From positions 1-26,628 of the forward strand of contig JADJVQ010000092.1 in the NCBI GenBank assembly GCA_016710525.1: 26,628 nucleotides of DNA, in the 5' to 3' direction. This document shows, in pieces, positions 1-8,176 of this stretch (within the stretch, counting starts at the first letter, position 1; each line of letters begins with the position of its first letter). The translations under genes and the position numbers were made by a program. Below the pieces are notes generated by a model. That model did not search any database. It was not told the origin of the DNA and was given only the letters and a program-made list of their open reading frames with translations. This DNA comes from Burkholderiaceae bacterium (GTDB lineage: Bacteria; Pseudomonadota; Gammaproteobacteria; Burkholderiales; Burkholderiaceae_E).

Positions 1-377
1 ACAAGTTCCCGTGGCATTTGTCCGGCGGCATACGCTTGGCGTGCCTCGATCTACCGGGCCTGATCCACGAGCCGCGCATGCTGCTGCTCGACGAGCCGTT
101 CGGCGCGCTCGATGCCTTCACCCGTGAGGGGCTGTGGAACGTGCTGCGACCTGTGGACCGTGCAGCGCTTCAGCGTCATCCTGGTCACCCACTGACCTGC
201 GCCGGGCGGCCTACCTGGCCGACACGGTGTACGTGATGAGCAAGCGCCTGGCCGCATCGTGACGCGCCAGGACATCGACCTGCCGCGCCCGCGCGATCTC
301 GAGATCACCTACACCAAGCAGTTCACCGACCTGGTGCAGAACCCCGCTCGCGGATCGGCGAGATCCGCAAGTCATAA
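1..377 (+). CDS. ABC transporter ATP-binding protein, nitrate/sulfonate/taurine type (3' part, frameshifted)
   Basis: Only the C-terminal part lies in the window. Joining frames gives the ABC signature (LSGG at 19-30), Walker B (LLLDEPFGALD, about 82-112), the H-loop region (VTH, near 183-191) and a C-terminal tail ending in GEIRKS before TAA at 375-377. The LDEPFGALDAFTRE wording is typical of the SsuB/TauB/NrtD group that powers uptake of nitrate, sulfonates, pyrimidine precursors and similar small molecules. At least four indels are needed to read it, but all visible motifs survive, so sequence error is more likely than a pseudogene. The permease follows 11 bases later. The position beside uraH suggests a purine or ureide substrate, but nothing in the sequence fixes the substrate. 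Confidence 0.8.
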
Positions 378-388
378 AGAGACGCACC

Positions 389-1169
389 GTGGCCCGCAAG
401 AAGAACCTCGAGACATTCGCCCCCTGGGGACTGCTGATCCGCCTCGGTCCTGCTCACAGCAGCTGATCTGCGCAGCCTTCGCCGTGTCGAGTTCGTATTG
501 TTCCCCAGCCCGCGCTGCAGATCGTGCGTTCACTGATCAGATTTGCCGTGCCGATCGCCGAGCACGCCTGGCGCACGTTCTGGACGACCATGGTCGGCTT
601 CGCGATTTCGATCGTGGTGGGCGTCGATGCTCGGCTTCGTGATCTGGCTCCTCGCGGCTGGCCTATGCCGCCGATGTACCCGCTGATGACCGCCTTTGAT
701 GCACTGCCCAAGGCGGCATTCGTGCCGATCCTGGTCGTGTGGTTCGGGATCGGCGATGGGGCCGGCCATTCTCACCGCGTTCCTGATCTCGTTCTTCCCC
801 GATCATGGTCAACATCGCGACCGGCCTGGCCACGCTGGAACCCGAACTCGAAGATGTGCTGCGCGTGCTGGAAGCGCCAAGCGCTCGATGTGCTGATCAG
901 AGTAGAACGCCGCTCGATGCCCTGCTTCTTCGCGTCGCTGAAGGTGGCGATCACGCTGGCGCTACGTCGGCACCACGGTGTCCGAGATAGATACCTCGAA
1001 CGAGGGTATCGGCTACCTGCTGATCTCCGGCCGGCTCGGCGATGAAGATGCCACTGGCCTTCGCCACGGCCTGGTGGTCATCGCGGCGATAGCCATGGCG
1101 ATGTACGAGCTGTTCTCCTGGATCGAGCGCCACACCACCAGCATGGAGCGCATCGCGGTCAGACCTGAC
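389..1169 (+). CDS. ABC transporter permease, SsuC/TauC type (frameshifted)
   Basis: Inner-membrane permease partner of the preceding ATPase. The proposed start is GTG at 389, reading VARKKNLETFAPWG. Patched frames give alternating hydrophobic segments, a stretch reading FDALPKAAFVPILVVWFGIG (about 695-756), and the cytoplasmic coupling loop (LEPELEDVLRVLEA, then SMPCFFASLKVAITLA) typical of binding-protein-dependent permeases, followed by SNEGIGYLLI and a C-terminal helix ending near WIERHTT. The frame is broken near 440, 510, 630, 770, 800, 880, 965 and 1040, always by one or two bases. The best stop is TGA at 1167-1169. No substrate-binding protein for this transporter lies in the window, so it would be upstream. 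Confidence 0.75.
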
Positions 1170-1218
1170 GGCGCCGCACGCCACTGACTTCCGTTCACCT
1201 GAAAGCCGTCCCGACACC

Positions 1219-1577
1219 ATGGGTCCAGCTCACCACGCACATCCTCGATACCGCGCGAGAGCAAACCGGCCGGCAATGTCCGCATCGAACTTTTCGCGAT
1301 GGATGGCCAGCCGATCAAACTACTCGAGGCACGAACCAACCGCGACGGCCGATGCGACGCGCCGCTGCTGGCGGGCGGCGAATTCCGGCCGGGACGCTTT
1401 ATCAGCTGGTTTTTTTTTTTCATGTCGGCGATTATTTCCCGCTTGCAGGGCCTGCCGGTGGCTGATCCGCCCTTCATCGACCAGGTGCCGCTGGCGTTCC
1501 GTGTTTCGGGCGCCCAGGCCTGCCACATGCCCCTGCTGGTCTCGCCCTGGAGCTACTCCACCTACCGGGGCAGCTGA
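1219..1577 (+). CDS. uraH: 5-hydroxyisourate hydrolase (HIUase, transthyretin family), frameshifted
   Basis: HIUase hydrolyses 5-hydroxyisourate, the product of urate oxidase, to OHCU. The patched protein is about 115 residues, the normal family length. It shows the N-terminal TTHILDTA block (His ligand), ELFAMDGQPIKLLEARTNRDGR (conserved Arg in NRDGR, about 1340-1350), VGDYFRLQGLPVADPPFIDQVPLAFRV, a CHMPLL block with the second His, and the diagnostic C-terminal SYSTYRGS ending at TGA 1575-1577. Frames change near 1225, 1260 and 1405, and an 11-T run at about 1420-1430 replaces what should be a VFH codon string. All four classical active-site elements (His, Arg, His, YRGS) are intact. uraD lies 1.4 kb downstream and allC between them on the other strand. 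Confidence 0.88.
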
Positions 1578-1592
1578 GCGGCGCTCGCTCAG
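1574..1592. terminator. Hairpin at the uraH stop codon
   Basis: A perfect 7-bp stem CTGAGCG (1574-1580) and CGCTCAG (1586-1592) with a 5-base loop begins at the uraH stop codon. No T-tract follows. It may be part of a bidirectional terminator between convergent uraH and allC. Confidence 0.4.
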
Positions 1593-1602
1593 AGGGGCCG
1601 GA

Positions 1603-1629
1603 GCCTGCCGGGCGCTCGCGCCCTCAGGC
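1603..1629. terminator. Bidirectional hairpin between uraH and allC
   Basis: GCCTG (1603-1607) pairs with CAGGC (1625-1629), and GGGCG (1610-1614) pairs with CGCCC (1619-1623) around a CTCG loop, with a small internal bulge. It lies between two converging genes, as expected for a shared terminator, although it lacks a T-run on either side. Confidence 0.45.
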
Positions 1630-2933
1630 CAGCGCGCCACGCTCAGCCCGAAGGCGGCGGGCACGCGCAGCGGCTTGCATCGAGCAGCACCCGGGTGGCC
1701 AGTCCTGCATCCGGCGCGCTCGGGTTTCGTCGGGATGATGGCTGATGCCGCCGTTGCCGCAACGCACGAACAGCATCGCGGACGGCGCCAGCGCCGGAAA
1801 AACCATTGCGTCGTGCCCCGCGCCGCTGGGCAGATGGCGCACGGCCAGTCCGCGAGCGGCGATCGCCCGCGCCAGGCAGTCCTGCGGCACCGGATGACGG
1901 GGCGCGGCATCCGGCCAGGTACAGCGGCTCGCGGCGCAGCGCGATGCGCCGGCGGGCGGCGATCCGGTCCCACTCGGCCTCGATGTCGGCGATCGCCGCC
2001 CGCCGCAGGCACAATCCAGCCCGCTGCGCACATCGATGCTGAACACCCACATCCTGGGGAATGACGTTGGCCGCCCAGGCAGCACCTGCAGGCGCCCACG
2101 GTGGCGACCAGTCCAGATCGCTCGTTGCGTGCGCTCGATCGCCAGCACCATTTCGGCCCGCGGCGGCCAGGGCATCCTGGCGCGCACCCATCGGCACCGT
2201 GCCCGCATGCCCCGGCCAGCCCGGCGAGCGTGACGATGGAGCGCTGGGCGCCGGCAATGTCGTGACCACGCCCAGGGGCAATCCTTCGTTAAGCAACACG
2301 GGTCCCTGCTCGATATGGGGTTCGAGATAGGCCAGCGGCGGACGCGCCCGGCGATCGATGCCGGGCCAGGCCGCCTGCGGATCGCAGCCGAAGGCTTACA
2401 GCGCCTCGGCCAGCGAGACGCCCTGCGCATCGCGCACGGCAAACAGGCCGGAGACGAACTGGCCGGCCATCGCCTTACTGCCGATCCAGCGTGACGCCGA
2501 AGCGCACCTCTTCGTCGCCAAAATACGGCTTCGACAGCGACGGGCGACTCCAGCGCCGCTGCCGGTGCAGCTCGGCAACGCGGGCGATGCCAGAGAATGC
2601 CGAACAAGCCATCATGGCGACCGGCGTTGCGCACCGAGTCCATATGCGAGGCCTTGATGATCACCACACGCGCGCATCCGGATGGCGCCTTCGTATCAAC
2701 CAACCAGATTGCCCAGCGCGTCGGCCGCAGTGCATACCGGCGGCACGCATCAGCGACGCGATGTAATCGCCTGCCGCACAGTGCTCGGCACTGAGATAGG
2801 TGCGCGTCAGGCGGGGCGGGTCTTCGGTGAATTCGGCGAGCCGATCCGCCCGCGCGAACGATTCGAGACCAACTAATCGGCACCCGAATCCGCGGACAGT
2901 TCCTGCACGACAACAAGGGCCAAATGTTAGCAT
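1624..2933 (-). CDS. allC: Allantoate amidohydrolase / N-carbamoyl amino acid hydrolase, M20 family (frameshifted)
   Basis: A zinc-dependent M20-type amidohydrolase that removes the carbamoyl group of allantoate or related ureido acids. On the minus strand the patched frames give, in order, LTRTYLSAEHCAAGDYIASLMRAAGM (about 2810-2730), SHMDSVRNAGRHDG (metal His and Asp, about 2645-2605), a broken FGDEE-VRFGVT metal block (about 2530-2510), LLNEGLPLGVVT (about 2300-2265), AGWPGHAGTVPMGAR, VFSIDVRSGLD, LPSGAGHDAMVFPALAPSAM (about 1840-1785) and RCGNGGISHHPDE (last metal His, about 1765-1725). Numerous indels interrupt it, yet every motif is present. The start near 2933 (ATG reading MLTFGP) and the end (1624 or 1643) are approximate. 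The position between uraH and uraD makes allantoate the likely substrate; an N-carbamoyl-L-amino acid is the alternative. Confidence 0.82.
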
Positions 2934-2969
2934 TCGAGACGACTTCGGCCCGCTCGGGCAAGGGACTCC

Positions 2970-3485
2970 ATGGCGAGCATTGAGCGCATCAACGCATACA
3001 CACCACGGCCGAGTTTTCGGCGGCCTTCAGCAAGGTCTCGAGCGTTCGGCCTGGATCGCCGAGCGCGCCTTCGCACAGCGCCCGTTCGCCAGCGACACGG
3101 CCCTGCTGCTGGCCTTGTGGGGCGTGGTGCGGTCGGCATCGCCCAGGAACGGCTCCGCGCTGCTCAATGCCCACCCCGAACTGGCCCGGCAAGGAGGCCC
3201 CAGACCGGCACGCTGACCGGCGCCTCGACCCGTGAGGCAAAGCGTCGCGGGCCCTGGGCACGCTCGATGCGTCACCGCGCCCAGCTCATCGAGCTGAACC
3301 GGCGGTACCTCGCCCGATTCGGGTTTCCGTTCATCATCTGCGCGCGTCTGAACAGCCGAGATGCGATCTTCGGCAACCTGCGCGCGCGCCTCACCAACTC
3401 GCGCGACCAGGAACTGCAGAACGCGCTGACCCAGGTCGGCCAGATCGCCCGTCTTCGACTGCTGGACATCCTGGCCGAGCCCTGA
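2970..3485 (+). CDS. uraD: 2-oxo-4-hydroxy-4-carboxy-5-ureidoimidazoline (OHCU) decarboxylase (frameshifted)
   Basis: UraD decarboxylates OHCU, the product of UraH, to S-allantoin. The start ATG at 2970 gives MASIERINAY. Patched frames then give ERSAWIAERAFAQRPF (about 3039-3085), the LLNAHPELARQGG block (about 3160-3195), LTGASTREQ, and the uninterrupted C-terminal LIELNRRYLARFGFPFIIC (about 3289-3345), followed by a conserved Arg in ARL and a helical tail ending LRLLDILAEP at TGA 3483-3485. About 170 residues is normal for the family. The active-site His in HPEL and the FGFPFIICAR motif are intact. The frame is broken near 3010, 3060, 3150, 3200 and 3240. The gene is divergent from allC, with a gap of only ~36 bases, so the promoters must overlap coding DNA. 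Confidence 0.88.
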   Translation: MASIERINAYTPRPSFRRPSARSRAFGLDRRARLRTAPVRQRHGPAAGLVGRGAVGIAQERLRAAQCPPRTGPARRPQTGTLTGASTREAKRRGPWARSMRHRAQLIELNRRYLARFGFPFIICARLNSRDAIFGNLRARLTNSRDQELQNALTQVGQIARLRLLDILAEP

Positions 3486-3534
3486 CGCGCGCAGGGTCAC
3501 CTGCGCCGCCCGCCGGCTTGGGTAAACTGCGGTC

Positions 3535-4094
3535 ATGAAACAGACTCAGTCAGATAGCGACCCGCACCGGCGACGATGGCTCCACCGGCCTGGGTGACGG
3601 CAGCCGCACCGCCGCAAGGACAGCCTGCGCGTGGTGGCGCTGGGCGGCGTCGACGAACTCGATTCCACCATCGGGCTGCTACTGACCGAACCGATGCCGA
3701 CCGGTCTGCGCGAAACGCTTCATCGACATCAGCACGACCTGTTCGATCTGGGCGGCGAGTTATGCGTCCGGGCTACGAGAATATCAGCGATGCCCAGGTG
3801 GCCCGACTGGACGAGCTGCTGGCCACCCACAACGCCTCCCTTGCGCGGCTGGGAATTCATCCTGCCCCTGGCGGCTCGCGGGCCCGCGGCCATCGCGAAC
3901 GTCGCGCGCACGGTTTGCCGCCGGGCGGAACGGGGCGGTGGTGGAACTAGGCGCAGAAGAACCGGCCGCGGCCGGCCTGCCGGCAATACCTGGAACCGGC
4001 TGTCGGATCTGCTGTTCGTGTTGGCGGGTGCTCAACCGGGCCGATGGCGGCAGCGATGTGTTTGGCGGCAGGGGCGAACAACAAGCCGGCTTGA
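3535..4094 (+). CDS. pduO: Cob(I)alamin adenosyltransferase, PduO type (frameshifted)
   Basis: Transfers the adenosyl group of ATP to cob(I)alamin or corrinoid, making coenzyme B12. The start ATG at 3535 reads MKQTQSD. Patched frames give TRTGDDGSTGLGDGSR (the N-terminal ATP-binding T-G-D-x-G-x-T block, about 3560-3610), VVALGGVDELDSTIGLL (about 3632-3682), HQHDLFDLGGEL, ISDAQVARLDELLATHNASL (about 3783-3842), a GGSRAAAIAHVARTVCRRAER region (the Arg-rich ATP site, partly in two frames) and NRLSDLLFVLARVLNRADGG (about 3993-4050). The best stop is TGA 4092-4094. About 185 residues fits the family. Its neighbours do not need B12, so it is probably a solitary housekeeping gene. A TAAACT sequence at 3523-3528, 6 bases before ATG, could be a -10 box for a leaderless message; this is weak. 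Confidence 0.85.
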
Positions 4095-4275
4095 ATGTTT
4101 GCCTTACGGGCGCCCTGGCGACAGGGGCGGGTCCGATGAAACCAACGTACCCGCCCGCTTCGCGGATTTCCCTCATGACCTTCTTGGACCACGGTCGCCC
4201 AGGCGCACAGGGTGCGCCGGATGGCTCCCACTTCCCCGCCCCTCTGCGCGGTGCCCTCGAACCTTCGGAAAGCTG

Positions 4276-4345
4276 CCCGGCGCCGCCGGGACCCTCAGGG
4301 GCTCAGAGGCCGGAATCGCCTTCCGACCCGCCCTTGCGCGGGTCG
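4276..4345. terminator. Two hairpins between convergent pduO and the aldolase-family gene
   Basis: CCCGGC (4276-4281) pairs with GCCGGG (4285-4290) around a 3-base loop, and CGACCCGC (4324-4331) pairs perfectly with GCGGGTCG (4338-4345) around a 6-base loop. They lie in the convergent gap, where a bidirectional terminator is expected. No T-tract is seen. The rest of 4095-4300 holds nothing I can identify. Confidence 0.45.
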
Positions 4346-5240
4346 CCTGGAGCGGGGTGGGGGGTGCGACTCCAGGTGCGGAAGCTGGGGGCGAGCCGGT
4401 CGAGCTCGGCAGGGCGGGCCACTCCATGACGCCGAAGAAGGGGCGGCGGTGCCCGCGCTGGTAGTTGTTCCGGGTGGCTTCGAGGCACCGGCTGCAGGAC
4501 CTGGCGCAGGGGGTGCCACCAAGCCAATAACGGCGAGCTGCGACTGGCAGGACAACTCGAGGCGGTGCATCCAGTTGAAGGCTTCGCCCACGGCGGTGTG
4601 ACCGACCGGTCCAGCGCGCCGTGATTGCGCAGCATCAGCGCTTCGCTGTCGCCCAGATCGGGCGACCAGCGAGGCCTGCTCGGCGGTGTCGAGGCACCAC
4701 GCCCTGGTAGTCGTGGTAGGCGATCTTCGGAATCGCATCGCGGTCTGGTTCATCGGCGGCGGCCCGCAGTCCAGCGACGACACCTTTCGCATCGAGGCCC
4801 AGCTGTGCGTATGGATCACGCAACCGATTTCCGGGCGGGCGCGGTGGATCGCGGTATGGATGACACCAGCCGGCCTTATTGACGCCATACACCGGGATCG
4901 CCGGGAATCGGGAGTCAACAGGATCGTGCCGTCCCGAGATCGACCTTCAGCAGGCATGGGGCCGTCATCTCGTCGTACACATCATCCCGTACGGATTGAT
5001 CAGGAGCGCGCCCTCTTCGCCCGGCACCCTCGCCGAGATGCTGATTAGCCGTCATGTCCGACAGGCCGTAGTAGTCGATCAGCCGATACTTGGCACGCGG
5101 CCCAGTCGACGCGCGCCTGCCTTCGGCCTCGGTACAGTAGCCGCCTGGCCGATGCGATCTGCAATACGCCGGGTTCGTTCAACCGGGTCCTTCGGTAGGG
5201 GGTCGATGGGATTGCGACGATAGCCTGTGGAGCGTCGGTC
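4303..5240 (-). CDS. Class II aldolase/adducin family protein (frameshifted)
   Basis: Metal-dependent class II aldolase fold (fuculose-phosphate aldolase/adducin family). The patched minus-strand protein reads, from the N-terminus, QARVD-AACYRLIDYYGLSDM (about 5120-5050), a NHISARVPG-like block, the IHTAIHRARPEIGCVIHTH pair of metal histidines (about 4880-4815), MNQTAMRFPKIAYHDYQGV (about 4755-4695), DTAEQASLVA, MLRNHGAL with the third metal His (about 4635-4610), HTAVGEAFNWMHRLELSCQS (about 4605-4545), and a C-terminal NNYQRG and FFGVMEWPAL stretch. The exact start and stop are hidden by indels; the interval is the outer limit of recognisable sequence. Family members include sugar-phosphate aldolases and decarboxylases of unknown role. 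The NHGAL and EAFNWMHRLE wording resembles the many uncharacterised members in Burkholderiales; the substrate is unknown. Confidence 0.78.
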
Positions 5241-5459
5241 GTGTGGTGGGCTGATTTCGGATTCGGACGGGGCGCTGATCGCGTCCGGACCCACGGGCAC
5301 ACGGCACGATCGTCGGCCGGCCGATTGCGGTTTCCGTAAAGGTCCCGGCAATCCGGTCCCTAGGATCGCCGGACTTACAAGCCCGCCGGGGTGGATTTCG
5401 ATGAATGCGCGCATTGTTGGGCGGGCGCACCGCCGCGATCGCCTTCGTCGCTGCGACCG
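5241..5459. other. Divergent intergenic region between the aldolase-family gene and iorA
   Basis: About 220 bases between two diverging genes, so promoters for both should lie here, but no convincing -35/-10 or -24/-12 pair is seen. It contains a perfect 12-base palindrome AATGCGCGCATT at 5404-5415, which could be an operator or chance. Indels in this stretch make any motif search unreliable. Confidence 0.4.
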
Positions 5460-7222
5460 ATGACCGGCAACGAGGCGATTGCCCCTGGCGTATGGGAGGC
5501 CGGAGTCGCGGTCGCCTCCGCCTATCCTGGAACGCGCCCAGCACCGTCCTCGGGTCGCTGGCCTCCTACCCCGGCGGGCCCGATCTTCACGCTCCATTGG
5601 TCGACCAACGAGAAAGCTGGCGCTGGACGTGGCCATCGGCGCCTCGTTCTGGGCAGGCAGGCGCTGGCGGCAGTGAAGCACGTCGGCCAGAACTGACCGC
5701 CGACGCGCGTTCATATCGCGGGCGTATATCAGCGCCAACGGCGGCCTGGTGATCGCGGTCGCCGACGGCCCGGCATCCACAGTTCCCGGAACGCAAGCAA
5801 GATTCCCGCTTCTACGGCCAGTTTCCGGCGCGGTGCCGGTGCTCAGGCCCTACGATGCCCAGGGGCCTCAGGTTCACCCGGATGGCCTTCGACCTGTCCG
5901 AGCGCTTGACACCCATCGTGATCGTGCGCCCACCACCCGGCTGTCGCACACGCGCAGCACGGTGCAGGTGGGCGGCCGCACTGAACACGCGTCGCGCGGC
6001 TTCAACGAGACGCCCGCCAAGAACGTGATGATCCCGGCGCACGCACGCGGGCGGCACGTCGCCATTCTCGAGGCGCGAGGCATCCCTGCGGAGTACCTGC
6101 GGGAGTCGCCCCATCAACTCGCTGGGGAAAGGGCGATCCGGCCATGGCGTGATCACCGCGGGCACCTGCTACCCCTTTAGGTGCGAAGTGCCGCTAGCAG
6201 CGTTGCTCCAAGCTGGGCGCCTCCTGGCCGCTGTCGCCCGACCTGCTGCGCGACTTCTGCGCGTCGGTGCAGCGGGTGTTCGTGGTCGAGGAGCTCGAAC
6301 CGATGATCGAGCGCGAACTGCGCGCATTGGGCATCGCGGTCGAGGGCAAATCGCTGTTCCCGCGGGTGGGCGAGTGCTCGCCCGACGTGGTGCGCGCGGG
6401 CTTCGAGAAGGCAGGTCTGCTGGCTGCGCGTGCGCAGGCGGTCCACTGGACCCCGAACCCGTGATCCGCCCGCCGGTGCTGTGCGCGGGCTGCCCGCACA
6501 CCTCGACCTACATGGCGGTGCGTGCCTCGGGCGCACGGGTCGCCGGCGACATCGGCTGCTACACGCTGGCCGCGCTCGACCCGCTGCGCGGCATCGACAC
6601 CTCGGTGGCGATGGGCTCGTCCATCGGCATCGCGGCCGGCATGGCCAGGGCCGGCGAGCCGCGGCCGGTGATGGCGACGATCGGCGACTCCACCTTCCTG
6701 CACGCCGGCCTGCCGGCGCTGATCGACGCGGTCTACAACAACGCCAATATCACCGTGATGCTGCTGGACAACCACATCACCGCGATGACCGGTGGCCAGG
6801 ACCACCCGGGCACCGGCAGGACGCTGCGCGGCGAGCCCGCGCCGCGTGTCGACTACGAGGCGCTGGTGCGCGCCATCGGCGTTACCTGGGTGCGCAAGGT
6901 CGACTCCTACGACCTGGCGGTCATGTACCAGACGCTGCGCGAGGCGATCGCCCATCGCGGCGTATCGGTGGTGATCTCGGATCGGCCCTGCGTGCTCGAC
7001 CCGGTGAAGATCAAGGGGCCGGCGCTGGAGGTCGCCAACGATCTGTGCAACGCCTGTCAGTCGTGCATGAACCTGGGCTGTCCGGCGCTCACCTGGGCCG
7101 ACGAGTCCTTCGAGGGCCGGCACAAGGTCCGCATCGACCCCGCGCTGGGCGTGGGCTGCACGCTGTGCGCGCAGGTCTGCACGGTCGACTGCATCAAGCC
7201 GCTCGCCGGGACGGCGCCATGA
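5460..7222 (+). CDS. iorA: Indolepyruvate:ferredoxin oxidoreductase, alpha subunit (5' third frameshifted)
   Basis: Catalytic TPP subunit that oxidatively decarboxylates aryl pyruvates such as indolepyruvate to acyl-CoA, passing electrons to ferredoxin. From ATG 5460: MTGNEAIAPGVWEAGVAVAS and AYPGTPST (broken), STNEK-ALDVAIGASF, a VAVADDPG/SSQNEQDSRFYGQF-like region (broken), FDLSERFDTPVIVRPTTRLS (mostly readable), then from ~6267 clean VFVVEELEPMIERELRALGI, a last indel near 6450, PPVLCAGCPHTSTYMAVR, GDIGCYTL, GDSTFLHAGLPALIDAVYNN (TPP/Mg, about 6685-6744) and NHITAMTGGQDHPGTG. The C-terminus carries two 4Fe-4S motifs, CNACQSCMNLGCP (7048-7086) and CTLCAQVCTVDC (7158-7193). About 587 residues is slightly short of typical IorA, perhaps from missing bases. 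The stop TGA (7220-7222) overlaps the iorB ATG. Confidence 0.9.
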
Positions 7223-8176
7223 GCGACCCGGTCAACGTGCTGATCGTGGGCGTGGGCGGCCAGGGCGTGATCCTGGTGTCCAAGGTGCTGGCGACGCTGG
7301 CGCAGTCGCGCGGACTGGACGTCAAGCAGAGCGAAGTCCACGGCATGGCCAAGCGCGGCGGGACGGTGTTCAGCCACGTGCGCTTCGGCCCCCAGGTCTG
7401 GTCACCGACGATTCCCCAGGGCGAGGCCGATCTGCTGGTGGCGCTCGAATGGGGAGGCCTGCGCTGGCTGCCCCTCTGAAGCCCAGAGCGGCATCTTCCG
7501 TGCGACACCAAGCGCATCGTGCCGCCATTTGCCTGCCTGAACCGGCGGCCCGGGGCAATGATGCGCTATTCGCGCGAGACCCCGGCGCAGATGCGCGAGC
7601 ACGTCGCCGAAGGCTATGCGATCGACGCGACCCGGATGGCCGAAGCGCTCGGCAACGAGCGAACGGCCAATGTCGTGCTGCTGGGGGCCGTGTCGTCATC
7701 GCTCGATTTCAGCCAGGCCGAATGGCGAGCCGCGATCGCCCAGTTCGTGCCCGAGCGGACGCTGTCGATCAACCTCGAGGCCTTTCGCCTGGGCCGCGAG
7801 TGGATCGAGCGGACCCGACGCGACGGGCCGGCCTCGCTGGACGAGGAGGCGGCGGCAAGGTCCGCGGCCCCGGACGTACCGGCCGCTGCAGCCAATGCGG
7901 GCGCCGCGGCCGGCGCGCTGAATGCCGGCACCCTGGACGCAGGCGCACTGGATGCCGGCGCCTATGTGCCGCGCCTGGAGATCACGCCGGCGTGGTGCAA
8001 GAGCTGCGACATCTGCGTGAAACTGTGCCCGGAACGCTGCCTGCGCTTGAACGACGAGGCCCGTCGAGGCTCACCGATCCGCCCGCTGCACCGGCTGCCG
8101 GCTGTGCGAGTGGTTGTGTCCCGACTTCGCGATTCGCGTCCACCTCGATCCGGCTGCGGCCGGCGCCCCCGCATGA
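7219..8176 (+). CDS. iorB: IorB gamma-type subunit apparently fused to a two-cluster ferredoxin (PorD/VorD-like) domain, frameshifted
   Basis: The N-terminal part is the IorB/pyruvate-ferredoxin gamma domain: VNVLIVGVGGQGVILVSKVL (7231-7290), QSEVHGMAKRGGTVFSHVRF (7327-7386), QGEADLLVALEW, a break between about 7445 and 7515, then VPPFACLNRRPGAMMRYSRE and FVPERTLSINLEAFRLGREW to about 7810. Without a stop it continues through an Ala/Gly-rich linker (7850-7965) into ITPAWCKSCDICVKLCPERC (7981-8040) and, after an indel near 8075, CTGCRLCEWLCPDFAIRV (about 8089-8142). These are two CxxCxxCxxxC 4Fe-4S motifs, as in delta subunits of 2-oxoacid:ferredoxin oxidoreductases. It ends in TGA 8174-8176, overlapping the next ATG. 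Since the next enzyme has no other delta subunit, this domain probably serves it, or both enzymes. Two separate genes split by a missed stop or start remain possible. Confidence 0.8.
7915..7959 (+). repeat. Three degenerate 15-bp tandem units encoding an (A/T)-L-(N/D)-A-G linker
   Basis: Units at 7915-7929, 7930-7944 and 7945-7959 share the pattern nCnCTGnAnGCnGGC and encode ALNAG, TLDAG and ALDAG in frame between the IorB and ferredoxin domains. This is a low-complexity flexible linker that may vary in copy number between strains. Confidence 0.7.

Noticed and set aside
5404..5415. Palindrome AATGCGCGCATT upstream of iorA as an operator
   Set aside because: Single copy, no neighbouring promoter, and in the error-rich part of the sequence; kept only as a note in the intergenic entry.
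1..6250. Block of true pseudogenes
   Set aside because: Active-site motifs of all the genes are intact across the indels and the errors are single-base and frequent, which fits sequencing error better than decay.
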